DNA from: Streptococcus suis
GTDB taxonomy: Bacteria > Bacillota > Bacilli > Lactobacillales > Streptococcaceae
Reading direction: 5' to 3'
NCBI RefSeq assembly: GCF_902702775.1
Contig: NZ_LR738724.1
Coordinates: 1,550,001-1,614,000, forward strand
DNA length: 64,000 nucleotides
The notes beneath the pieces are model-generated. The model did not search any database, had not been told where the DNA came from, and worked only from the letters and a program-made list of their open reading frames with translations. Of the stretch, positions 1-9,500 are shown piece by piece (positions within the stretch are counted from its first letter, which is position 1; each line of letters starts with the position of its first letter). Position numbers and translations under genes: made by a program.

Positions 1-1933
1 CCTGGACAGCCTGACGGCTGGTCTCTTTTACTTTATCGGCAACGGCAATGACTGCTAGTAATTCTTGCTGGCTGGCTAGGAAAACAGGCGTCTTGGCTTG
101 ATGGGCAAATGCCTCCGCAACTGCACGTCCTTGGGAAACATTAATTCCCTGTTCCCGCATCAACCGTTCATTTCCCAGATAGATGGTCTGCTCTGCTATT
201 GTCACCGAAAGACCACGACCTGAAAGAGCCTGAAAATCGGTGGCGGGCAAGAGAGTAATCTTTTCTGTCTGTGCAGCTTGCAGGAGAGCCTGAGCCAGAG
301 GATGCTCGGAAAATTGCTCGCTACTTGCTGCCAGCTGGAGGACCTGCTCACGATTTTTAGTAGACAAGAGATGAATGTCCGTCACCTGGGGTTTGCCCTC
401 TGTAATAGTCCCTGTCTTGTCGAAGACAATGGTATTCACACCTTGTAGGGTTTCAATAGCTTGACCAGACTTAAACAGAAGACCGTTTTCTGCCCCTTTT
501 CCAGTCCCAACCATGATAGCCGTCGGAGTTGCTAGACCCAGAGCACAAGGGCAGGCGATGACCAAGACGGCGATGATAATACTTAGTGAAAAAATCCAGG
601 ATTCTTGCCCCAAGAAGTACCAGGCCAGCCCAGACAAGAATGCCAAGCCCATGACAACTGGCACAAAGACGGCAGATACTTGGTCAGCCAATTTGGCGAT
701 GGGGGCCTTAGATCCTTGAGCCTCTTCTACCAAGCGAATGATCTGAGCCAGAGTCGTATCACGACCAACCTTGGTAGCCTGCATGGTAATGGCACCTTGC
801 TGATTAAGGGTACCGCCAAAAACATTGTCGCCTAGAGCCTTCTTCACTGGCAGGCTCTCACCCGTCAGCATGGACTCATCCACACGTGTCTGGCCTTCTA
901 GAACTTGACCATCAACAGGAATCTGCTGACCTGGGCGAACAATGACCTGGTCACCGACCACCACTTCTTCAATCGGCACTTGTATTTCCTGCCCATTTCG
1001 TAAGACCTGGGCCGTCTTGGGAGCCAGATCCATCAATTTCTTAATGGCCTCAGAAGTCTGACCTTTGGCTCTAGCTTCAAAATATTTTCCCAAGGTAATC
1101 AAGGTCAAGATAACGGCGGCTGATTCAAAATACAGTTCTGGATGGTGACCGTGCATGGCTACTTCTTTCCCCATCAGAAGAAAAGCAATCATCAACAGGC
1201 CTTGAACCAAGGCTGCTCCAGTCCCAACGGCAATCAAGGAATCCATATTGGGATGGCCTTGCAAGAGAGTTTTAAAGCCTTTTTGGAAAAAACTGCGTCC
1301 CATATAAAGGACAGGGATGAGCAGGAGGACTTGACTGACCGCATAGACTAGCGGTTGATGGAGCAAGGCTGGTAATGGAAGCCCACCCCAGGGTAACATA
1401 GGACCCATAGCAATATAGAGCAGTGGAAGAGTAAAGACTGCTGACCAGACAAATCGTTTCCAAAGACTGTCTTCCTTGCTTGGTCCCTTATCCACCGTCT
1501 CTTCCACTTGATCTGGTCTAATCAGTTGATAGCCTGCTTGCTCAACTGCTTTTTCAAGACTGGCTGGATTTTGCCTATCACGGCTATAACGGATAGTCGC
1601 CTTTTCTGTTGCCAAATTGACACTGACTTCTTCTACACCTTCTAGTTTGCCCAGAGCTTTTTCAACCGTCAGAGCACAGGAAGCGCAGGTCATGCCTGAA
1701 ATGTCATAAGACTCGGTCACCAAGTTATCGACTAGCTGATAGCCCGCCTTTTCAACTGCCTGACGAATATCCTCTAGTCCCAAAAGCTTTTTATCATAGC
1801 TAACACTCAATTTTTCAGTCGCTAGGTTGACACTAGCCTCTTCTACCCCTGCTAATTTACCAACAGCTTTTTCAACCGTCAGAGCACAGGAAGCGCAGGT
1901 CATACCTTGAATGGGATAGCTTGCTTGTTTCAT
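1..1933 (-). CDS. copA: Copper-translocating P1B-type ATPase CopA (3' end cut by window)
   Basis: Exports Cu(I) from the cytoplasm using ATP. About 644 codons are visible; the C-terminal end of the ATP-binding domain and the last membrane helices lie outside the window. Two N-terminal HMA metal-binding domains each carry GMTCASC (near residues 10 and 85). They are followed by membrane helices, the phosphatase motif TGES, the copper-site CPC motif (IACPCALG), the phosphorylation motif DKTGT and the SEHPLA nucleotide-binding motif. The start ATG at 1931-1933 has an AAAGGAG ribosome site just upstream. The promoter carries two CopY-type boxes, so copper-induced expression is expected. No copY or copZ gene is seen on the upstream side; copZ could lie beyond position 1. 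The family assignment is firm; silver or other metal specificity cannot be excluded. Confidence 0.95.
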   Translation of the reverse strand, partial: MKQASYPIQGMTCASCALTVEKAVGKLAGVEEASVNLATEKLSVSYDKKLLGLEDIRQAVEKAGYQLVDNLVTESYDISGMTCASCALTVEKALGKLEGVEEVSVNLATEKATIRYSRDRQNPASLEKAVEQAGYQLIRPDQVEETVDKGPSKEDSLWKRFVWSAVFTLPLLYIAMGPMLPWGGLPLPALLHQPLVYAVSQVLLLIPVLYMGRSFFQKGFKTLLQGHPNMDSLIAVGTGAALVQGLLMIAFLLMGKEVAMHGHHPELYFESAAVILTLITLGKYFEARAKGQTSEAIKKLMDLAPKTAQVLRNGQEIQVPIEEVVVGDQVIVRPGQQIPVDGQVLEGQTRVDESMLTGESLPVKKALGDNVFGGTLNQQGAITMQATKVGRDTTLAQIIRLVEEAQGSKAPIAKLADQVSAVFVPVVMGLAFLSGLAWYFLGQESWIFSLSIIIAVLVIACPCALGLATPTAIMVGTGKGAENGLLFKSGQAIETLQGVNTIVFDKTGTITEGKPQVTDIHLLSTKNREQVLQLAASSEQFSEHPLAQALLQAAQTEKITLLPATDFQALSGRGLSVTIAEQTIYLGNERLMREQGINVSQGRAVAEAFAHQAKTPVFLASQQELLAVIAVADKVKETSRQAVQ

Positions 1934-1952
1934 AGGTTACTCCTTTTCCGAC

Positions 1953-1996
1953 TACATCTGTAAACAAATTATACAACATACGACTACATTTGTAAA
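1953..1996 (-). promoter_or_regulatory. copA promoter with two CopY operators
   Basis: On the minus strand the -35 TTTACA (1991-1996) and -10 TATAAT (1968-1973) are 17 bp apart. Two copies of the CopY consensus TACANNTGTA are present: one at 1985-1994 overlapping the -35, the other at 1953-1962 just after the -10. This is the layout of copper-inducible cop promoters in Gram-positive bacteria, where the CopY repressor leaves the DNA when copper is bound. Confidence 0.9.
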
Positions 1997-2008
1997 CATT
2001 TTTGATTG

Positions 2009-2204
2009 ATACTCTTCAAAAATCAAAATCAGACGTTGTTGACTTGATTTGATGAGTGAAAGGCTCCAGTGGAGCCTTTCAGCCTGTTAATAGTAACAGG
2101 GTTCTATCTGCGTAAGTAGAAACGAACTACGTTCGCTCTATCTCCAACCTCCAAAGGTTCCCCAAACCTTTGGAGCTAGTCTGTTTTTGATTTTCATTAA
2201 GTAT
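2009..2204. repeat. BOX-like repeat element, ATACTC-ended, 196 bp
   Basis: The ends are imperfect inverted repeats: ATACTCTTCAAAAATCAAAA on the left and, read from the other strand on the right, ATACTTAATGAAAATCAAAA. Inside are two further hairpins, GAAAGGCTCC/GGAGCCTTTC and CTCCAAAGG/CCTTTGGAG. The modular layout and the ATACTC...GAAAATCA ends resemble the pneumococcal BOX family (boxA-boxB-boxC). Related elements lie at 16195-16297 and 38271-38374, and one isolated end is at 18426. Confidence 0.75.
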
Positions 2205-2236
2205 AAAAAATAGATTGGAGAGACCCCAACCTATTT
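2205..2236 (-). terminator. Rho-independent terminator after the Mub-repeat gene
   Basis: Read on the minus strand, an 11-bp stem AAATAGGTTGG/CCAATCTATTT (one G-T pair) is followed by a T run. It lies 147 bp after the stop at 2383 and directly abuts the BOX-like repeat. Confidence 0.75.
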
Positions 2237-2382
2237 CTTACTAGTCTGATTTGATTCTACAAGACCATAGTGGCAGTTTACCATGGAAATCATAGAAACA
2301 AATTTAACAAATAAAACAAGCAATGTACTTTTAATACATCTTTATCGAATCGACTACATTCGCTATACCTATCTAAGACATA

Positions 2383-5300
2383 TCAATCAGTCGTGTCTCC
2401 CAGGTGAAATAGTTTTTTCAAACGTGTCCATAAACTTTGCTTTTTAATTTTTGTAGCAATTGCTGGTACTTCTTTTCCATCTGACTGAGTCGCATGTCTA
2501 TCGGTCGAAGACTTATTTTCACCAATGTGAGTATCTTTTTCGTCCATACGGCTAACATCAACGACAGTAGATGGACCGCTTGAAAAATAATATAGTTCTT
2601 CGAGTATATCAGCAGTTTCTGAACTCTCCAATGTAATACTTGGAATAAATTCCTGACTCGATTGATACCCAATTACTAATGGAGGCACAATGGCATCAAA
2701 GATTGGATAGCGGCTATACCAATCGCCAAAAGATACCTCTCCTGTAGTTAAGTTGACTGCTGCTTCCCTTTCGAAAAGCACTTCCCCAATATATGAATCC
2801 GCTACTTCTTCTCTCTCTTCATTTAGGTAACAGATTGTTCTCCTGATTTTTCTTTCAAGATGATGGAGAGTCAAATGTGGAATACGACGTAAATACTGAG
2901 CCAAGTCCAAGGGGAGTTCTTGATAGTCGTTTTCAATCATTTCGCGATGAACCTCAACTATCCGTGCTTGAAGATACAACTCCACATCACGATAATAGTC
3001 TTCTTCACCGACCACCTTCGTCTCCAACAGCTCATAACCCTCGTCTTTATAGATGTCAACTAATTGCTCCAAATTATACGGAGCCTCTTCACCTGTTCGA
3101 ATCACCAACTGAAGTTCTTCAAGAACCTGCAAGGTATTGACATCTATGATACGAATATAGAATCGATATGGACAAGAATAATATCGTACGATTTCATTAA
3201 AAACAAGCTTCTCACCTGTTGGAGTAACAGAATATTCTGGTATTAACTGCCTTTGAGTTTCATAACCAACTAAATCTGGAACCCTAACTTCTGGGAACGG
3301 TGCCTCTACTTCCCACTCACCATATCGGACTGACTGCGTCGCAAGGTTTAATTCCGCTGTCCGGCTGACTCTGCTTTCTTGAACAATGTCTGGAAATAAG
3401 GTCTGACCCGTGTCAGATAAAAATCGAATAACTCGTTGATTGATATAAGTTAAATCGTGTGCTTCCAATCCTACTGGAACCATCGTCGAACAACCATCCA
3501 AATCCATCATTCTATAAGCCGGTAACGGATGCTCATAATCGACAGTCATCACTTTCGAACGTAGGGTAACAGTATAGTGAAGTTCTTGCTCACTAAACGA
3601 TAGGATAGATGGACAATCACTAGTCAGAATTTCATACCCCGGAAATGTTAGCAGTTGGTGAGAAACTTCTTCTCCCAGCATACCTGTTAACACTTCTTTT
3701 CCTAAACTGCCGTGCTCAGATTGATAATCAATATGAATATTTCCAACCTTTGGTCGATAATAAACATGGACAACTTCATTCTCTGTGATAAGGGAGGATG
3801 GTTTTGCCGGTACATGCCCCACCTCCATGTCAAAATCGTCCAAGTCTGGCGAAAGAATCTTATCAAATCCTGATGAGGTGGAACAAGTCCATTGACCGTA
3901 GGTAATTTCACCCGTCGCTATCTCAACAAGGGCATGACGTGAGAAATGAATGACTTGCCGTTCCTCTTTAAAAGGAGCATGACCAACACATTGGAAATAG
4001 ATGGTACGTGTTACAGTCTTAGTTAAATCTTCCATCTCGAGACCACTTGGCCAAGATAGGCGTGGATAACCTTCTATAGTCGAAAAAGCTTCTTTTGGTG
4101 ATTCTATCGTTACCTTTTCTTTGACTGAGTGAACATAGAGCGTTAATTCCGTATCGATTTGTTGGTACTGAATTTCTAATTTTTTATGTTTCTTAGGAAG
4201 GCAGTATCCTGCATCAGTCAGAGGTAGTAACATCTGATTGAAGACACGAGTAATCTCTTCTGTGTCTGGATTATGACATTTCCTTTCCCTCAGTAATACA
4301 CCATCAGATTCTCGAAAAATACGAAGAGTATATACGGTTTCTCGTTCACTATAATATACTGTTATTTCTTGATGTGCGCTGTAAGGAGTGACCTCCGTAG
4401 AAGAAACACGGAGATGGTCCGCATAAAATTGAGGATGTTCAGGAGGCGTAATCTCTTCGAAAATAAGGTGATTATGATCCCATGGTTGATAAGTAATTAA
4501 ACCTGAGACAAGGTTTACCTGCGCACTCCGAGAGAAGCTTACCATATCTAGTCTATCAGGAAAAGCCTCTTCCCCATTTTCATACAAAAAACGAATCCGA
4601 CGGTGAACCGTACGCTTCAACTCCTCTTCGGTTACACCCTTTGGCCAAAACGGCCCTGTAGGACTATTTTCATCAACAACCGTTCCAGCTTTTTTCGGCT
4701 GATTTGGCATTACCGTGAGGAGGCGAGAACGGAGAATAATCTGATAGGTGTTCTCTTCTCCATCATCAACACCAAAAATCCCTTCTGTTGGATAGTCATT
4801 TGAGACCAACTCATAACCAGCTGCCAAGTATGTCTGGATTTTCTCATCTGGGCGATAGTGAATTGGATCTCCAGCTTTTCCAAATAGCTGAATAGTGTCT
4901 AGTTCTACGCCATCTTCCTCAAGGACTAATTTAATGAGAATCTTTTGGATAATTTTAGAGTACGTGATGGACTCAATCCGATTTTGTTTCATCGGCGAAA
5001 GATGATTCCATGCAGGAATATGGAGTGGCTTAGCCAAATAACCAGAAATTTTGGGTGCTTCAACGGCTGGAAAAACCGTTGTCTCACCTTCCCACGGACC
5101 ATAGTAGATATGACCTGTTACCAAGTTCCATTGAGCCCGTCTATAAAAATGTGCAACCTGATGAATCGGTTCTAGAATTACTTCCCCCTCTTCATCGTAG
5201 AAATGAACGGTCCGCTGGACTTCCCGATGAAGCTCTTCTTCTCCTAATTCTGAAGGCCATACGATACTATCTTCCATTTCCGGATAGACACGTTCTCCTA

Positions 5301-6150
5301 CCGCTGGATAGGTAGTTGGCACATCAATATCCATCACTACTGGCCTCATCTTGATAACGATAGGAACATTGCCTTCTGCATGAATATATTGAGAAGATTC
5401 CAAGTCATTACGAACCACTTCATAACCCTTTGCAATAAGGCCCTGAACAAGCGATGCGGCTGGATAACGAATCACATCACCCGTTTTTCCATTGAAAGTA
5501 TCCTCTGCAAGAATTGCCCCAGTTTCTTCATCTACTACTTGAATAGGAATTTCTCTGGTACTACGTCTATAGACAATAGTCGTCGAAACTTGGTTTGTAG
5601 GCAAGGAAAGAACCTCAATAGCAGGAATTTCTCGTTCTGATGGAGTAAAGCCAGGAAGCTCTTGCACAGAATACAGAGGAAAAGATTTATTACCTGTAGA
5701 AGACCTCCAAGGTAGATAGGTCAATTCTTCCGTCACAAAATTAAACATGGCTGTTCGTGATAAGACTATCTGTTGAACAACAGGAGGGAGAGCCTGACGA
5801 CCATCTTCGTAGGTAAAAGAGAGTATCCGTTCAAAAACATTGACCAAGTCTGCCTCAGCGACACCCTCTGGCCATGTTAATTTTCCTTTTCCGTCAACTG
5901 CTGTTCCTGGAACTTTAGGCTCAGACGGTAGTACTAATACCACTCTTTCTTTCAAATACAGAGTAATAAAAACTTCTGAATCGACTTCCTCTGTTGTGAT
6001 GTTTTCAACTGTATATCCCTTATTTAGCCAAATAGCTAACTCTTTAGCATTATCATAATCTTGCGGGCTTTCAATAGTTTTCTTAGCTACTTCTACATGG
6101 CGATCTATATCCATGACGCTTACAGTCACCATTTGTTGAGAATACGTCAC
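2383..6150 (-). CDS. Mub/MucBP-repeat protein without signal peptide or LPXTG anchor
   Basis: A 1255-residue protein made of about six tandem units of roughly 200 residues. Each unit pairs a MucBP-like segment (pattern I-x-V-x-D...G...GYE) with a Mub B2-like segment (pattern RTI-x-F...F-x-R-x-A-x-VNL-x-TGEITYG-x-W, then P-x-I-x-GY). Such repeats bind mucin or mucosal glycans in lactobacilli. The open frame extends to a TTG at 6186, but the GTG at 6150 has AAGGAG six bases upstream and is the likely start. From that start there is no hydrophobic signal, and the C-terminus has no LPXTG or membrane segment; it ends in a basic amphipathic stretch (SLWTRLKKLFHLG). Either the protein is cytoplasmic or it leaves by an unusual route. 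It lies downstream of, and parallel to, the giant adhesin gene. The repeat class is likely; the function is unknown. Confidence 0.75.
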   Translation of the reverse strand: MTYSQQMVTVSVMDIDRHVEVAKKTIESPQDYDNAKELAIWLNKGYTVENITTEEVDSEVFITLYLKERVVLVLPSEPKVPGTAVDGKGKLTWPEGVAEADLVNVFERILSFTYEDGRQALPPVVQQIVLSRTAMFNFVTEELTYLPWRSSTGNKSFPLYSVQELPGFTPSEREIPAIEVLSLPTNQVSTTIVYRRSTREIPIQVVDEETGAILAEDTFNGKTGDVIRYPAASLVQGLIAKGYEVVRNDLESSQYIHAEGNVPIVIKMRPVVMDIDVPTTYPAVGERVYPEMEDSIVWPSELGEEELHREVQRTVHFYDEEGEVILEPIHQVAHFYRRAQWNLVTGHIYYGPWEGETTVFPAVEAPKISGYLAKPLHIPAWNHLSPMKQNRIESITYSKIIQKILIKLVLEEDGVELDTIQLFGKAGDPIHYRPDEKIQTYLAAGYELVSNDYPTEGIFGVDDGEENTYQIILRSRLLTVMPNQPKKAGTVVDENSPTGPFWPKGVTEEELKRTVHRRIRFLYENGEEAFPDRLDMVSFSRSAQVNLVSGLITYQPWDHNHLIFEEITPPEHPQFYADHLRVSSTEVTPYSAHQEITVYYSERETVYTLRIFRESDGVLLRERKCHNPDTEEITRVFNQMLLPLTDAGYCLPKKHKKLEIQYQQIDTELTLYVHSVKEKVTIESPKEAFSTIEGYPRLSWPSGLEMEDLTKTVTRTIYFQCVGHAPFKEERQVIHFSRHALVEIATGEITYGQWTCSTSSGFDKILSPDLDDFDMEVGHVPAKPSSLITENEVVHVYYRPKVGNIHIDYQSEHGSLGKEVLTGMLGEEVSHQLLTFPGYEILTSDCPSILSFSEQELHYTVTLRSKVMTVDYEHPLPAYRMMDLDGCSTMVPVGLEAHDLTYINQRVIRFLSDTGQTLFPDIVQESRVSRTAELNLATQSVRYGEWEVEAPFPEVRVPDLVGYETQRQLIPEYSVTPTGEKLVFNEIVRYYSCPYRFYIRIIDVNTLQVLEELQLVIRTGEEAPYNLEQLVDIYKDEGYELLETKVVGEEDYYRDVELYLQARIVEVHREMIENDYQELPLDLAQYLRRIPHLTLHHLERKIRRTICYLNEEREEVADSYIGEVLFEREAAVNLTTGEVSFGDWYSRYPIFDAIVPPLVIGYQSSQEFIPSITLESSETADILEELYYFSSGPSTVVDVSRMDEKDTHIGENKSSTDRHATQSDGKEVPAIATKIKKQSLWTRLKKLFHLGDTTD

Positions 6151-6504
6151 ATAAGTCTCCTTTCTCACTTTTAGTTTTCTATTCAATCGGTTTTATTTTA
6201 CGTAACAAAAATGGAGCAGAGGAAGAGAATCCCTCCCACTATAGGACCCCTTCCCCACTCCACTATCTATTAAACACTTGGGCTACTCAATAAAAAGCTT
6301 CACCTTCGTCATTAGAAATATTAGTATGTTTCTGCAAGCAGAATTGGTATTTTGGAAAGAATTTATTCATATAAGTAATGATTAGATCTTGATAACATTG
6401 TCTGGGGGGATGAGGTATCAAGAGAATTCAGTAAAACTTAGTGGGGTTGAATAGCCCAATAAAATACGAATGAGTCAACAGGAGTTAAGTAAACTAACCA
6501 GCCA
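6151..6504. other. Intergenic gap between the two surface-type genes, no gene seen
   Basis: A stretch of 354 bases with no credible reading frame on either strand. No clear terminator follows the adhesin stop at 6505 and I cannot point to a convincing promoter for the downstream gene, so read-through from the adhesin gene is possible. No detached signal-peptide fragment for the Mub-repeat gene is seen here. Confidence 0.5.
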
Positions 6505-9500
6505 CTATTCCTCTTCTTTACGTTTTCTCATAGCGAGAGCTGTGCCGCCTAAGAGAGCTGCTACAACAAAAGCAATTTCTTGATTAGAGGCATCGCCTGT
6601 ATTTGGCAACTGTTTATTTGTTCCTACTGAAGATGGTTGACCAAGCTTAGTCGCACCAGAAGTTGGAGTTTTAACGGAAGAATTTGAATTTGTTCCACTA
6701 TCTTTCGCACCGCCATCAGTATCCTTCTTAGGATCTTCTGGGGTTTTCTTGTCGTCTGATGGGTCAAGTGGGTTAGTACCATTTTTCTTCTCGTCACCAT
6801 CGTTCACGCCACCACCATCGGTGTCTGGGTTCTTAGGATCGGTGCCATCTTTCTTCTCGTCACCGTCGTTGACACCATCGCCGTCGGTGTCTGGGTTCTT
6901 AGGATCAGTACCATCTTTCTTCTCGTCACCGTCTTTGACGCCATCACCGTCGGTGTCTGGGTTCTTAGGATCGGTGCCGTCTTTCTTCTCGTCACCATCT
7001 TTGACGCCATCGCCGTCGGTATCTGGGTTCTTAGGATCGGTGCCGTCTTTCTTCTCGTCACCGTCTTTAACGCCGTCGCCGTCGGTGTCTGGGTTCTTAG
7101 GATCGGTGCCGTCTTTCTTCTCGTCACCATCTTTGACGCCATCGCTGTCGGTATCGGGGTTCTTAGGATCGGTGCCGTCTTTCTTCTCGTCACCGTCTTT
7201 AACGCCGTCGCCGTCGGTGTCTGGGTTCTTAGGATCGGTACCATCTTTCTTCTCGTCACCGTCTTTGACGCCATCACCATCGGTGTCTGGGTTCTTAGGA
7301 TCAGTGCCGTCTTTCTTCTCGTCACCGTCGTTGACACCATCACCATCGGTGTCTGGGTTCTTAGGATCAGTGCCGTCTTTCTTCTCGTCCTCATCAGTAA
7401 CACCGTCGCCATCAGTATCCTTCTTAGGATCTTCTGGGGTTTTCTTGTCGTCTGATGGGTCAAGTGGGTTAGTACCATTTTTCTTCTCGTCACCATCGTT
7501 CACACCACCACCGTCGGTGTCCGGGTTCTTAGGATCGGTGCCATCTTTCTTCTCGTCACCGTCGTTGACACCGTCTCCATCGGTATCTGGGTTCTTAGGA
7601 TCGGTACCGTCGGTCTTCTCATCTCCATCCTTAACGCCATCGCCGTCGGTATCGGGGTTCTTAGGATCGGTGCCGTCGGTCTTCTCATCTCCATCCTTAA
7701 CGCCATCGCCGTCAGTGTCTGGATTTAATGGATCAGTGCCGTCTTTCTTCTCGTCACCGTCGTTGACGCCATCTCCATCGGTGTCTGGGTTCTTAGGATC
7801 GGTGCCATCTTTCTTCTCATCACCGTCTTTGACGCCATCGCCGTCGGTGTCTGGGTTCTTAGGATCGGTGCCATCTTTCTTCTCGTCACCGTCGTTGACA
7901 CCATCACCATCGGTGTCTGGGTTCTTAGGATCAGTGCCGTCTTTCTTCTCGTCACCGTCTTTGACGCCATCGCCGTCAGTGTCTGGGTTCTTAGGATCAG
8001 TACCATCTTTCTTCTCATCCTCATCAGTAACACCGTCGCCATCAGTATCCTTGTTAGGATCCGTCACTTTAACTGTTACTGGGACTTCATCCTTAGAACC
8101 GTCTGGGTAAGTCACGACTACTGTGGCTGGTTTGTCACCTGGCGTTGTCGTGTCTGGCTCATCTTTCCACTTGTAGGTTGTACCTGATGGAAGGTCGCCT
8201 TTATTGGAGATGCCGTCTTCAGCTTTTGGTGTGTCGCCGACTTTAGCTGGTACGTCTTGACCTTTCGGCGTGAAGTCGTCTGCTTGTGGTGTCGGTGCAG
8301 TCACTTTAACTGTTACTGGAACCTCGTCCTTAGAGCCGTCTGGGTAAGTCACGACTACAGTTGCTGGTTTGTCACCTGGTGTTGTTGTGTCTGGCTTATC
8401 TTTCCACTCATAGGTTGTACCTGATGGGAGGTCACCTTTATTGGAGATGCCATCTTCAGCTTTCGGTGTGTCGCCGACTTTAGCTGGCACGTCTTGACCT
8501 TTCGGTGTGAAATCGTCTGCTTGTGGTGTCGGTTCAGTCACTTTAACTGTTACTGGAACCTCGTCCTTAGAGCCGTCTGGGTAAGTCACGACTACAGTTG
8601 CTGGTTTGTCACCTGGAGTTGTAGTGTCTGGCTTATCTTTCCACTCATAGGTTGTACCTGATGGAAGGTCGCCTTTGTTGGAAATACCGTCTTCAGCTTT
8701 CGGTGTGTCGCCGACTTTAGCTGGCACGTCTTGACCTTTCGGCGTGAAGTCGTCTGCCTGAGTCTTCGGTACAGTTACTGAAGTTGGGTCACTTGGGTTC
8801 TTACCTGGTTCGGTTTGCGTACCAGTATAAGTATCACCTGGTTTGGCTGGCGTGATTGGTGCTGTCCATGTACCATCTGGATTGACTGGGACGGTTACTG
8901 TATTGCCGTCTGGCAAGGTTACGGTTACTGTACCACCTGGGGTGCCTTCGCCTCCGATTGTCGTATCGCCTGGATTAACTGGGTTAATTGTTGGTGGAAC
9001 GCTATCTTCCTTGGCTGGCTCAGTCACTTTAACCGTTACTGGAACCTCGTCCTTAGAGCCGTCTGGGTAAGTCACGACTACGGTTGCTGGTTTGTCACCT
9101 GGCGTTGTCGTGTCTGGCTTATCTTTCCACTCATAGGTTGTACCTGATGGAAGGTCACCTTTGTTAGAGATACCGTCTTCTGCTTTTGGTGTGTCGCCGA
9201 CTTTGGCTGGCACGTCTTGACCTTTCGGCGTAAAGTCATCTGCTTGAGTCTTCGGTACAGTTACTGAAGTTGGGTCACTTGGGTTCTTACCTGGTTCGGT
9301 TTGCGTACCAGTGTATGTGTCACCTGGCTTCGCTGGTGTGATTGGCGCTGTCCATGTACCATCTGGATTGACTGGGACGGTTACTGTATTGCCGTCTGGC
9401 AAGGTTACGGTTACTGTACCACCTGGGGTGCCTTCGCCTCCGATTGTCGTATCGCCTGGATTAACTGGGTTAATTGTTGGTGGAACGCTATCTTCCTTGG

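Noticed and set aside
6745..8050. Regular 66-bp repeats as a CRISPR array
   Set aside because: The units are contiguous coding repeats with no spacers and no cas genes nearby.
6749..8110. A 453-codon open frame on the + strand opposite the adhesin repeats
   Set aside because: It is the mirror of the 66-bp repeats (period 22 residues, Ser/Pro/Phe-rich), with no ribosome site; the minus frame has signal peptide, domains and LPNTG.
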